Positions 21,524 through 32,820 of a stretch of 64,000 bases of DNA are shown one piece after another. The notes beneath the pieces were generated by a model. That model was given only the letters and a program-made list of their open reading frames with translations, ran no database searches and was not told the DNA's origin. Made by a program: the position numbers and the translations under genes. How positions within the stretch are numbered: the stretch's first letter is position 1; every line of letters starts with the position of its first letter. The DNA is taken from contig OY986435.1 in the NCBI GenBank assembly GCA_963920525.1, positions 275,550,848 through 275,614,847 of the forward strand. Reading direction: 5' to 3'. The DNA is from Dichetophora obliterata. Its lineage: Eukaryota; Arthropoda; Insecta; Diptera; Sciomyzidae.

Positions 21524-21911
21524 CCCAGTATAACTGATAAATTGGAAGATTCGCGATCGGTACTTTCATCATTTAAAGGTATCTTATTGACTGAATTCCT
21601 CCGGACGCGTTTGTATTCAGACTAATCATGAATAATTTTTCACCCGAAATCAAAAAAGGGAGTCTCAAAGGTAAATCTCAAGAACCTTTTGGAAATTTTT
21701 AATGCAAATTTGTTCATCAAACGTCAATATTCATGAGCGTAAAATAAATGTGATGTCTTTATCTGCTTTATTAAAAAATGAAAACACCCTTTTTTGATTC
21801 CGGGCAAAAAATTATTCATAATAGGGCTGAATAAGAAAGTCTCCAAAGGAAGAAACCTTTATATGATGAAAGTGCCGATCGCAAAACTGCCAATATATCA
21901 GTTATACTGGG
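21524..21911. mobile_element. 388-bp MITE with long inverted repeats, related to copy A
   Basis: Arms of roughly 130 bp start CCCAGTATAACTGATA, include GCGATCGG-ACTTTCATCAT, and end near the loop at CCCG-AATCAAAAAAGGG. The inner 200 bp matches the MITE at 1516-1735 in inverse orientation. Confidence 0.75.
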
Positions 21912-21917
21912 TAGAAT

Positions 21918-22267
21918 ACGATAACTGGTGCGCCGCGATTTGACAATGGATTTGTGAAGTACTTTTAATAAAAATAGGAATGGCCGAAAGAAAAATCGAT
22001 GCATCGATTTGTTTTCGAGTTATCAATTTTTTAATTTGATTTTCATTTAATCTTTCAATCAATCAATATCGATTTCAATCAATATATCAATCTTTTAAAT
22101 CTATGAGATAATGGTAACGATATAGATATTTTATTGAACAGATCTTGTACCAAGCAACAAAATGTTAAACATAGATAACTAGTTGAGGTATCGATTTTTT
22201 GTTCGAACAAATATTTTTTTGTTATGAAAAGAACAACAGTTTCTAATCGCGGCGCCCCAGTTATCGT
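21918..22267. mobile_element. 350-bp MITE, CGATAACTGG ends
   Basis: Inverted repeats of about 28 bp: left ACGATAACTGGTGCGCCGCG, right complement with G for T after CTGG. A TA flank is possible on each side. The interior is AT-rich with ATCGAT motifs and has no coding sequence. It starts only a few bases after the preceding MITE. Confidence 0.7.
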
Positions 22268-22348
22268 AATAGTGCCTTTATACTTTTGCAGACCAGTGTT
22301 ATTGAAAACATACGTATTAAAACGTTCTTCACTTCCTGATTTTCAGTG

Positions 22349-22519
22349 ATGGGTAGAGTATCAAAAATAGACAAAAAATCTCTGGTCATCTATGACAAAA
22401 TAAGTAACATTTCCAAATGTCTCTTATGCGAAAAACCTCTCATGGAATGTGTACTAGGGAATATGAAAAGGCATTACGAGAGTGTGCACAAACATAATTT
22501 TGACGATGCTTCATCATAA
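22349..22519 (+). CDS. 56-residue C2H2/BED-like zinc-finger frame
   Basis: ATG at 22349 opens a frame reading MGRVSKIDKKSLVIYDKISN, ISKCLLCEKPLMECVLGNMK, RHYESVHKHNFDDASS, stop. The Cys-x2-Cys ... His-x4-His spacing with GNMKRHYESVHK is typical of BED-type fingers found at the N-terminus of hAT and other transposases, which bind DNA. A possible splice acceptor (TTTTCAG) lies 2 bp before the ATG, so the true first exon may be upstream. The frame ends 52 bp before a hAT-like element inserted at 22571. It is more likely a transposase or domesticated-element fragment than a full gene; expression cannot be judged. Confidence 0.45.
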   Translation: MGRVSKIDKKSLVIYDKISNISKCLLCEKPLMECVLGNMKRHYESVHKHNFDDASS

Positions 22520-22570
22520 AGATCATCAAGAAGTAATCATACAATCTAATCATATAGCAACAGTCATAAC

Positions 22571-24092
22571 TAATGCTACCAACTCATGTTATTAAAAAAT
22601 AAGTATATTTGCTTCTTAGAACACTGAAAAGTAAGTATTAGTAAGTATTTTTTTTTTAAATAAGTATAAGTAAGTATTTTACCTTAGAAAAATAAATTGA
22701 ATATTTTTTTGATACAATTTACTAATTTATGTTAAAATCAATAGAACCCACAATATTCTTTAAATATTGTCACACTCTCTTTTTGTTTTACTTAAAAAGT
22801 TTTGTGTATGCAATCTATCTAAAACCAAAAAGTCGTCAGATAAAAAAAAAAATCAAAATTTTAATTTTATATATTTGAAATTCAAATATTTTTCTACTAC
22901 AAAAAAATAGTTTGAAAACAAACAAAAGCATAACAAAAAATTAAAAGTTATTAAAGTAGTTAAATAAAAAAAAAAATAAAAAAAATCACATTGAAATGTA
23001 TACAGAGACCAAAGAAAAGTTATCATTATTCGCTCTCACTGTCACTGAATTGAAGCGCTACATTAATTTGTTTTTTTCTTTTTGCTTGAAATCGTATTTG
23101 TCTTGGCTGTAAATTTTATTTAAGGGTTAAGTCTAATTGGTCACTTTCGAAAGTTTTTTCTTTTTTTTACAATTTTTCGAATGTATATGTATCTAAGAAT
23201 ATTGTATTAAATTTTTATGAAGATCCGAGCAGCATAAGTAATTTTTTCAACCCAAAACTTTCTCTACCTGAACTCATGTTAGAACGCATTTAAAAAACTT
23301 TAAGACCGTTTTTCTCAAAACTACGTTTTCACGGACGCCCCACACTATTTCTCCTGTGGGCTGATCCTTCTGAAATTTTAACCACATATTTAACACAAAA
23401 CTACTTACAAAATAGACTGTAATCGTGTTAAAAAATTTATGTTTACTATATTTTTTTACAAATAACTGCGAAAAAAATAATTTTTTCATTTTTTTTGGTT
23501 TTTGTTGCTTAAAGCTAACAACAATTGCTAAAAGTTAATATGAATAGTCTATTTTATAGTCCTTGTCATATTGAATCTAAAACACTTCGGTTTTTTGTTT
23601 CAGATAAACATATGCCGAGATATCGTGTGGGAGCCGACCTGCCTCCAAATTATTAAAAAACATTAATAAAATTTTTTATTGCTATTAATTTAGGCTTCAT
23701 TTATCATTCCTAACAACTTATATAAACATATCTTTCATAGCAAGCTCACGAGAAATTCCCAAAAATAGCCTATTTTTTAGCCGACGAACTAGAGTACATC
23801 CTTTATATTTAAGGTCTTGTCTTTAAAAAATTGTTAAATTCGACACAGCTGTATTCAATATTATTTTTTAAAAATAAAATTGACTCCAGAGTCTGTATTT
23901 TTAACGCTGTTGGTTACAATTTTCAAACTTTTTCCGCTTTTGCAAATAAAAACGTTCAACCGGAGCTGAAAAGTAAGCATAATTAAGTATAAATCTTAAA
24001 AGTAAGTATACTTATAAGTATGGAGTTTTAGTAAGTATATGAAGCTGAAAATAAGTATGATACTTACAAAGTAAGTATAGTTGGTAGCATTA
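22571..24092. mobile_element. 1522-bp hAT-like element (TSD GTCATAAC)
   Basis: Ends are 14-bp inverted repeats TAATGCTACCAACT, flanked by identical GTCATAAC (22563-22570, 24093-24100). The 8-bp duplication fits hAT. Both subterminal zones carry many copies of AAGTAAGTAT or ATACTTACTT, candidate transposase-binding repeats. The interior has no credible transposase. A partial relative lies at 16120-16655. Confidence 0.8.
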
Positions 24093-24646
24093 GTCATAAC
24101 AAACCATCTTTTTTCAATCGATTGGGCATATCAAGTTATTTACCTTATTCAAACATTATTTTTCCTCATATGCATATGTTCAGTCTATATCTGTATTTTG
24201 GTTTCATCTTTTCATGTCAGCAGAAATACAACAACAAACTTATTTTTTGTCTAATAACTCTACGTACAAACGAACGTTCGTGAATTTTTTCTTCAAACGC
24301 TCATTTTGAATGAACAATTCCAAACGAACGTTTGTTGCTTTTTGTTGTTGTGTGAAAAATTCGTTCGAAAAAATACAAGCTCACAAATTTATCAGTGATA
24401 AAAAAACGACGCAAGCAGAGCTTTCCTTTTTCGATTGCGAACGTTCGAAACAAATACATTTTAAGTGCATAAATAGATTTTGACATCCATCGAGTATGAG
24501 AATTTGCACCAGGTATAGGAAAGGTGTTAAAATTCGGCACCGTACCACCAAGAAAACTGACAACTAATTGTAATAATTCTTTAGTCGCGTCTGCTATGAG
24601 CTTGTTTTAAGTAATTTCTAGAAATTACTAAAAAAAAACTTAAAAT

Positions 24647-26751
24647 CTAAAAAAAATCTAGACAGTAATTTAAAATTGTTCCACGTTCTTCCGCAGTCAA
24701 TACTGTAATAATGTGTTCATCTTCTAAACAACTCTTATAATTTAATTTGTCAATATTAATCCAGTATTTGCTAAAACAATTAAAAATTAGCAATTCTGGA
24801 CCGGCTGTAGTAGCCACTCTAATTTCAAACACTTTACGGATCAACATCTCGTAAATATGGTGTCTGCAGGGAAAATATAATTAATCGCGACCTAGTTTTC
24901 TAGTTTTCCTTCAAGCAGAGCAGCAGCACCGTTTTGTACTCCTGTATTATGAGCAGTTGTATCGAAGCAGATAATTTCAATTAGATCAAGCATTTCATAT
25001 TCTTTTATTGAATTAAACACGGCATCTGATATTTCTTTTCCACTCGAAGATTTTAACTTTGGAATGCCAAGTAGTTTATCGATACCTTGAGATGAGACTA
25101 TGATTGGCAAGCGATCAACTTTTTCCCTGCCTCTAATTTCTGGTAACATTGTACCATCCCAATACAAAACAAAACTACGTGGAATCTGGAAATAAAAACT
25201 CAAGTTTCTTAATTTATACTCAAAACATAAAAAAAGAAGCATTGGGAAAAACACAAACACATTACAGTACTTACATCAAAGTTTGCTGCAATGTTTTGTG
25301 CTGTTGTTGCTTGATGTTTCTGACGCATTCGACGAATTGATGAACGATTTAGTATAAGATCTTCGATATCATAATAGCCCAACGCGTCAGCAGTTGCACT
25401 TAGAATATGAACTGCAGCACCACCAGTGATTTTCTACTTATCCAAAGTTGAAAGCAGTCTTGGTGTAAAAAAATTTCCTCTGGATATACCTGATATACCT
25501 GGATATGCATTTCCTGCTGATGTTGATGCTACAACTTCAAAATCGTTTTCGTCGTCAATGTCAATAATACCTGTTTTACAACATTAATTCTGATTTGCTT
25601 AAAAGATAGAATTCTTAATTGTATACCTGTTTGAGTCTGTTGTTCATATAACTCTTTTCGTTCATCTTCTTTTATTCGACGCTGGTTTTCTTGTTCTTTC
25701 TGGACTGTCTTTCGCTTTTCTTTCTGCATGACAATTTTAGCCGTTCCTAGCATACAAACTGTGGCAACATGTTGTAACTTCGAAAGTTTCGATGTTGTCG
25801 AAATTATCGAAAGTCGGTATGTTGTAACACTTTCGATAGGCGATATTTGCGATAAAATATCACTTTATTTTAGTGGCAGTGATCGAGAAGCGAAGTAAAT
25901 AAAAAATGGAAATATTAATCCATTTAAGCATGGTTTTATTTATTATATATTATTTATTTAACATAGAAGTGTTAAACAATGATTTTAAGGATTTTAAGTT
26001 AGTGAAATAATAAAAGTAGTGGTTTTAATAAAAGTATATGTATGTGATTACCTTAGAACTGTTTGGTCAAATTAAGTTGACTTTATTTTTTTCCAAACAA
26101 CGTTATTTGTTGAAAAGAACTAATTTAAAGTTTTTAGTTAAAATGACATTTTGAATTAAATTAATAAAACAATTTTTAAAAAAATTGATTCTCGTTATTT
26201 AGCATGCCAAGTACCAGAAAAAAAGCTTGCGTGCAGCTGTTAAATGTTCAAACATAACTTCGAAACAAACAAAATCGCCTGTCGAACGAAAATATTGCAA
26301 CATACTGCCAGATCGATAACTTCGCTTCAATGTTCGCTTCGACAGTGAAGTTACAACATGTCGCCACTGGTCTTCCTTTTTCTCGTTGCTTTTTTAAGAA
26401 CTCTTTGTCTTCTTGTATTTTAATTAATTCTAACGCGTTTGCGTGTGCGATATCGAATAAATCATGTAATTTATTTTTAAATTCAGTTTCTTTCCTGTTT
26501 TGACATTTTGTTTTTCGACCATGATGCTTTGTAATATCTCTCCACTCGTTGTATAATTTTTCCAGCTTCTCAATGCAGTGTTTTTCATGGTGTGTTGGAA
26601 TTCGTGCTTTTTGCCAAAACGTGCTAACCTCAACAACAACTATTCTATAACTTTCGCTTAAATTTAAACCAACTATTCTTAAATTAAAAAATAAAACTTG
26701 TAGCACTTGTTTTCTTGCTGGTAATTTAGCTACAGTGAATTTGGTGGTCAA
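24647..26751 (-). pseudogene. transposase (hAT/Transib-like), N-terminal and central parts, with intron
   Basis: Read on the minus strand: an N-terminal block (26751-26370) with PARKQVLQVLFFNLR, FWQKARIPTHHEKHCIEKLE, LHDLFDIAHANALELIKIQE and KEFLKKQREKGRP; then, after a 605-bp insert, MLGTAKIVMQKEKRK and a charged coiled region; then NRSSIRRMRQKHQ near 25330. An 89-nt intron (25274-25186; donor GTAAGT, acceptor TTCCAG) joins in frame to IPRSFVLYWDGTMLPEIRG, ICFDTTAHNTGVQNGA and, after a frame slip near 24890, LYFPCRHHIYEMLIRKVFE. The FDTTA-NTG and C-R-H-H motifs suggest an RNase H-like catalytic core with a hAT-like C-H pair; the exact family is inferred. The C-terminal catalytic-glutamate region is absent here and resembles 11083-11397. 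Stops and frameshifts make it inactive. Confidence 0.7.
25762..26366. mobile_element. 605-bp TIR element inside the transposase (TSD CTG)
   Basis: Ends are inverted repeats TGGC(A/G)ACATGTTGTAACTTC, with weaker pairing over about 100 bp that repeats TATGTTG-AA and TTCGA motifs. CTG flanks both ends (25759-25761, 26367-26369). Removing the element and one CTG restores the transposase reading frame across GRP-V-C-MLG. The interior is AT-rich and non-coding. Confidence 0.8.
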
Positions 26752-26766
26752 TTACGCCAATTAACA

Positions 26767-27160
26767 TAATGTCATCATCCGATCGAAGTCATCGGTCATT
26801 GGTTGTCATCGCTTTGGATTTTAATTTTAAAATTTATTTGTTAAATTTGTTTAAAGGTAATCTTTTGGACAATATTCTTTTAAATTTTTTTGTTTGAACT
26901 TTACGATTTCACTAAATTTGTCAATCTCCACGTGTGAAAGTTGCAATACAAAATGATTTATTTATGCGAATTTTCGTCAGACGTACACAACAACAACACA
27001 GTACTGGGCCACCACAAAAAAAGAGAGAGTGTGTGTCACATTTGCCAAACGCACACACACACATTTCAATTTCAATAAGTACTTAGTAAGCATAGTGATA
27101 TTCCGAATGAGAGAACAATAGTCACGAATTCGAAAAAAAAGAAATAAGGACCGGTCTAAT
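26767..27160. other. no gene recognised; short CA tract
   Basis: AT-rich spacer with a GA/GT-rich stretch and a CA microsatellite near 27050. Confidence 0.4.
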
Positions 27161-27164
27161 ATAT

Positions 27165-30100
27165 ATATATACTAGCTGATATACCCGGTGTTACTCGAGA
27201 GTCATTTATATAAACATTTTAACATACACTTCTCGATTAAATGTTTTTTAAAATCGGGAATAATGAAAAACATGTTGAATTTTATTTGAATTTTATTTTA
27301 TTTAATTTTATTTATCCACCGTTTGCTAGGTAATTGAAATGATCCAAAAAAGTTTAGGAAAATTTTTGTTGTTGGTGGTTCCATCTCTTGCGGTGAGCTA
27401 ATGGAATTCAAAGAAGCGGTACGAAAAACAGATTTTAAAAATTAAAAAGAATTTTTATATTTACTCAATCTTAAAGCAAGCACAATTACCTTTTCAACAA
27501 AATAAAAATTATGGTGGGACTCAATGCGTCCTTGAGATATGGACATTTTAACGTCTTAACAAAGATTTATATTAAAAAACATATTGAACTTTTTAACAAA
27601 AAAAAAAATGTTAATGAAATATGTTAAAAACAGCAGAGTAATTGGCATTAAAAGTAGAAACTTTGATTTTCATATAATTTTTTCTCATTATTAGCTATCA
27701 ATGTTTTATGAAAATTCGTTGTGCTAAAAATGATTGTACCTACTTAAATGATTGGCAAAAAATAAATAGATCCACTATAAAGAAGATTTTAATTAATCCA
27801 AAATAATCGTAATTACTTCAGACACACAACTGCATTCTTAGAGATAAATGGGGACGTTCAAACTGTATAGAGAATTCTAACACAAAACTAAGTTTTATTA
27901 ACAGTCTGGTATTAAAAAATAGATTTTTAGCCATAACTTTTGATTGGAAAGAGATATTGGGGTAATTTTTTCACATAAATTATATTTGAGACTTGACTTT
28001 TTTATAAAAAATATAAAAACAACATTTTGGAAAAAATAAATTTCGCGAAAAAAATCAAAGGGGTACCCTTGTTGTTTTGATGACAAAAACAGTAAAATAA
28101 TTTTTGCGCTTAGCTGGAAGAATTTTTGCAAATAAATGCTATGTCATATGAAAGGTATAATTGATTTTATTTTTACAACAACAACAATTTTTGAGTCATT
28201 TTTTGAGTAAAAAGTCAATATTTTGGACCTTTTTTGACACAATCATACAACATATATACACTGACATAACGGTACAGTTCAACCTATTTTGTAAAGTGAT
28301 TTTATTGAACTTTTGAACAAAAAAAAAATTTAATGAAATATATTAATGGACAGCGGAGATATTTGGTCGAAAGACCAAACTATGATTTTCATGTCGTTTT
28401 TTTCTCATTCTCATTTTATGAAAAAGTCGTTGTACTGAAAATTTCTCCAATTTTGAAGATATGTAAATGTTTTTGATGTCAAAATAACAGAAATTTTTTA
28501 AAATTAAATACAAAAAAATCTCCGATACTAAAAAGTTTTATAATAAAAAAATTACAGTTAGTTGAAAAATTTCAGAGGGGGCGTGGCAAAAACTAAGTAT
28601 GTAACATTTTAAGTTGGGATGCACTTAATATGTATACTTAGTTTGTACCCTTGTTGTTTTGATGACAAAAACAGTAAAATAATTTTTGCGCTTAGCTGGA
28701 AGAATTTTTGCAAATAAATGCTATGTCATATGAAAGGTAGCCAGACGTGCAATTTTTAATTGATTTCGTTTTTACAACAACAACAATTTTTGAGTCATTT
28801 TTTGAGTAAAAAGTCAATATTTTGGACCTTTTTTGACATAATCATAAAACATATATACACTGACTTAATGGTACAGTTCAACCTATTTTTGTGAAGTGAT
28901 TTTATTGAACTTTTGAACAAAAAAAATTTGAATGAAATATATTAATGGACAGCGGAGATATTTGCATCGAAAGACCAAACTTTGATTTTTCATGTCGTTT
29001 TTTTCTCATTCTTAGGCAACGATGTTTTATGAAAAAGTCGTTATACTGAAAATTTCTCCAATTTTGAAGATATGTAAATGTTTTTGATGTCAAAATAACA
29101 GAAATTTTTAAAATTAAATGCAAAAAAATCTCCGATAGTAAAAAGTTTTATAATAAAAAAATTACCGTTAGTTGAAAAATTTCAGAGGGGGCGTGGCAAA
29201 AACTAAGTATGTAACATTTTAAGTTGGGATGCACTTAATATGTATACCTAGTTTGAGCAAAATCCGTTGAGCCGTTTAGATTTGTATAAAGGTCAAACAA
29301 ACAAACAGAAAATGAGTTTTATTACTATAGATAGTCAATTGTATGAAAAAATAGATTTTTAAAAATAAGTAGATCCACTATAAAGAAGATTTTATATAAT
29401 CCAAAATAATCGTAATTACTTCAGACACACAACTGCATTCTTAGAGATAAATGGGGACGTTCAAACTGTATAGAGAATTCTAACACAAAACTAAGTTTTA
29501 TTAATAGTCTGGTATGAAAAAATAGATTTTTAGCCATAACTTTTGATTGGAAAGAGATATTGGGGTAATTTTTCACATAAATTATTTTTGAGACTTGACT
29601 TTTTTGTAAAAAATATAAAAACAACATTTTGGAAAAAATAAATTTCGCGAAAAAAATCAAAGAGGGCCTTGTTTTGATGACAAAAACAGTAAAATAATTT
29701 TTGCGCTTAGCTGGAAGAATTTTTGCAAATAAATGCTATGTCATATGAAAGGTAGCCAGACGTGCAATTTTTAATTGATTTCGTTTTTACAACAACAACA
29801 ATTTTTGAGTCATTTCTTGAGTAAAAAGTCAATATTTTGGACCTTTTTTGACATAATCATAAAACATATATACACTGACTTAACGGTACAGTTCAACCTA
29901 TTTTTGTGAAGTGATTTTATTGAACTTTTGAACAAAAAAAATTTGAATGAAATATATTAATGGACAGCGGAGATATTTGCATCGAAAAACCAAACTTTGA
30001 TTTTCATGTCGTTTTTTTCTCATTCTTAGGTAACGATGTTTTATGAAAAAGTCGTTGTACTGAAAATTTCTCCAATTTTAAAGATATGTGAGTGTTTTTG

Positions 30101-30360
30101 ATGTCAAAATAACATAAAATTTTTAAAATTATATATACAAAAATCTCCGATACTAAAAAGTTTTATAATAAAAAAATTACCGTTAGTTGAAAAATTTCAG
30201 AGGGGGCGTGGCAAAAACTAAGTATGTAACATTTTAAGTTGGGATAAACTTAATATGTGTACCTAGTTTGAGCAAAATCCGTTGAGCCGTTTAGATTTGT
30301 ATAAAGGCCAAACAAACAAACAAACAAACAGAAAATGAGTTTTATTACTATAGATATATA
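27165..30360 (+). mobile_element. tandemly multiplied dispersed repeat (CTAGCTGA...CCGG type)
   Basis: Begins TACTAGCTGATATACCCGG and has the end GCAAAATCCGTTGAGCCGTT, (CAAA)n, TTTTATTACTATAGATA, a layout seen in common non-coding repeats of insect genomes. Block A (27769-28050) recurs at 29368-29650. Block B (starting TTTTGATGACAAAAACAG) occurs three times at about 28075, 28659 and 29673, so the order is A-B-B-A-B. The terminal segment occurs twice (about 29250 and 30260). No transposase or reverse transcriptase is present. Whether this is a non-autonomous LINE, SINE or Helitron cannot be decided. Confidence 0.65.
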
Positions 30361-30760
30361 TAGGGCGGGTCGATTTCAAAATCACCATTGCTCAGTGAAA
30401 ATCGTATTCTAGGGATCAAAATAAGAAACTTTGCCCAAGGAACTATACCTCTAGAACGAATTCTAATGCCCCAACTTTTCCGTGGGCTAAAATTTTGAAA
30501 AATACCTCTTTGAACCATTTAGAGTGCCCCAATGGAGTCCAAATGTATGACCGACCCCTTCTAACTTTGGAGAGCCGATCCACCCATGCCAGTGGCACAC
30601 CCCCTGGAACCCCCTGGGGGTTCCCCATACAAACAAAGTTCTGCATACAAACAAATATTTGTATGGGGAATCTCCCAAGGGGGGTTCCAGGGGGTGTGCA
30701 GTGCGCTATAAAATTAGTACTAATAACTTTTTGCGTGTTTGTTTCAGGTACGAAAGTTTT
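30361..30760. mobile_element. element with TAGGGCGGGTCGATTT end and GC-rich hairpin
   Basis: The left end TAGGGCGGGTCGATTT is identical to the ends of the giant palindrome at 42361-43345, and a similar ACTATACCTCTA motif follows. A GC-rich inverted repeat (30595-30699; arms with GCACACCCCCTGGAACCCCC) lies inside. No right terminal repeat was found, so the end is approximate. Confidence 0.55.
30595..30699. repeat. GC-rich inverted repeat, arms about 42 bp
   Basis: GCACACCCCCTGGAACCCCC and its complement face each other, continuing to TTCCCCATACAAA, with a loop of under 30 nt. The arms differ by a few bases. The local GC content contrasts sharply with the AT-rich surroundings. Confidence 0.8.
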
Positions 30761-31037
30761 TGTGTGGTCAATTTCTTAGAAATTTTAAGCAACTTGTATG
30801 TTCCTATAGAAATCAAAAATTTTCTAATAAAAGACATCTAAACCAGGGGTGTCGAGGCTTAAGTACAAATCAAAAAAAAATTAATTAGAACTTCGATGGC
30901 GTTGAAAAAATCAACAACAAAAATAACATCATCTACACACTGAGCTAATATGTTCTTAAAAAAAACATTTTTTATATTGCTTTTAAGCATCTGATGAGGC
31001 CCAACTTCAACAAAATATACATTGTAAAAAATCCACA

Positions 31038-31368
31038 TATATCAATTAAAAAACGCTTTCCGATGATTTAAAATTTTTCTAAATGCATATAGTTTTCTCT
31101 CTATGCTTCGATACACAAAGTGTTTTAATATTACCTGACTTGATATCTGATAATATTTGTTTCTTCGAACCTCTTAGCCATATTCAAATTTTATTTTGAC
31201 TGAAAATTTAGCTTTTTCTAAATTATATTTTATTAAAATAAAACATATATGAATTAAAAAACGCATTCTGATGACTTCAAATTTTTTTAAATGCATATAG
31301 CTTTCTCTCTATGCTTCGATATATAATGGATTTTAATATTACCTGATTGGATATCTGATAAAACTTGT
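31038..31368. repeat. 205-bp-period two-unit tandem duplication
   Basis: 31038-31160 and 31243-31368 share AATTAAAAAACGC, AAATGCATATAG, TTTCTCTCTATGCTTCGATA and TTTTAATATTACCTGA in order, at roughly 85 percent similarity by eye. Confidence 0.75.
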
Positions 31369-31393
31369 TAACAAATTATTAAAAAAAAAATTA

Positions 31394-31609
31394 TATGTTG
31401 ACTTTATATAATTTAAATACAAATTCTAAATGTTTGATAGTTTAAATCATACTTGAAAGATTCGTTAGAACAATTAATTGTTCTAACTTTGACCTTAAGC
31501 TCAATAAACGATTTTAAACTATCAAACAACTAGAATTTGTATTTCAAATTCTATGATTTAAACTATCAAACATTTAGAATTTGTATTTAAATCATATAAA
31601 GTCAACATA
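31394..31609. repeat. 216-bp inverted repeat, 58-bp arms
   Basis: Arms 31394-31451 and 31552-31609 start TATGTTGACTTTATAT and differ at one base. The loop contains the perfect palindrome GTTAGAACAATT/AATTGTTCTAAC. A partial, partly inverted copy follows at 31693-31835. Confidence 0.85.
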
Positions 31610-31914
31610 ATAAATATAGAGGTCATTTAGGAAAAAACTTTAAAAAAAATTATATTCATATAAATATGTAATATGTTATTTATTATGGTTTCAGTACAAA
31701 TTCTAAATGTTTGATAGTTTAAATCATACTTGATTTTAAATAAAAATTCTAGTTGTTTGATAGTTTAAAATTGTTTATTGAGCTTTAGGTCAAGGTTAGA
31801 ACAATTAATTGTTTTAACGAATCTTCCCAAAGAAACAACAACAACAACGTTTTCAATAAGAAAAGGAAAATATCACTAGTCGACTTTCTAAAACTACATG
31901 CTTGCATTTTTCAT

Positions 31915-32345
31915 TTCAATTTTTTTTTTTATGCAAAAAAATATCTTCAAACTTAAACGCGTTTATCTCGAAACCACGTTTTTCGAGCTTACGGCCCAGA
32001 TTGCGCCCGTAGTTCTGAACCGATTTTGATGAAACAAAGTGCAATCGACGCAGAGTTGTCATTTTTCTGGTCCCTACCTCAATCACAATTTTAAACAATT
32101 TTTTACTATTTTTTTACACTAAAAAAAAAAAGACCAAATAGGTTTTTCATTTTCCAATGACCGCCGTTTTGTAAAAAATAATCGCAAAATTATGATTGAG
32201 CTAGGGATCAGAAATATATCTGCACTGAATCTAACGCCGTTTACTTTTTCCATTTCAGATGATCCGAAGTCGAGTTATCCGGGCCGCAAGCAGCATACCT
32301 TTTTTTCGACGCCCAACTTTGAAGCCCGACAACTTTTTGAACAGC
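31915..32345. repeat. old degenerate inverted repeat, about 200-bp arms
   Basis: The left arm (GCTTACGGCCCAGAT ... CCCTACCTCAATCACAATTTT) and right arm complement (GCTTGCGGCCCGGAT ... CCCTAGCTCAATCATAATTTT) match in order at moderate identity. Probably a decayed foldback element. Confidence 0.6.
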
Positions 32346-32489
32346 CCTCGTACAAAGGAAAAATTTTTTTTATTTAATTTAATATGTTCTTAATACAATA
32401 AAAAAATTGAATTCAAATAACTCTTTGCGTTTTCAAAGGGGAAGTTTTTCAAAAAGGGTCCAAAAACAGCCTTCCAACCAGGAATACTC

Positions 32490-32562
32490 CCTTAATAAAT
32501 GGAAATAAATGTCGGAAAAATTTTAATTATTAATTTTTCCTGTAGTAAAGAGCATACACATG
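32490..32562. repeat. fragment shared with the foldback loop at 43941-44010
   Basis: Both contain AATAAATGGAAATAAAT, TCGGAAAAATTT and TTTTTCCTGTAGT in order. This is an isolated fragment of the same repeat family. Confidence 0.6.
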
Positions 32563-32820
32563 CATGTCTATTTTTAAAGTAATTTAAAATTTTAGTTAAC
32601 AAAACATATTTTTAATATTAAAAAAAATATAATACATAATTTGAATAATTCGAATTTATTATGGTATTTAAAAAAAAAATAGAGATTTCAAAGAACAACG
32701 CGTGCGCAAACCAGTGTAGTAGTAATATTTACATACATATTGGCTCTGTAACTCAACGCATTATCTATTCTGTATTCTCTATTTTATTTATCTTGCTGAA
32801 AATAAACAAAACCAATAACA

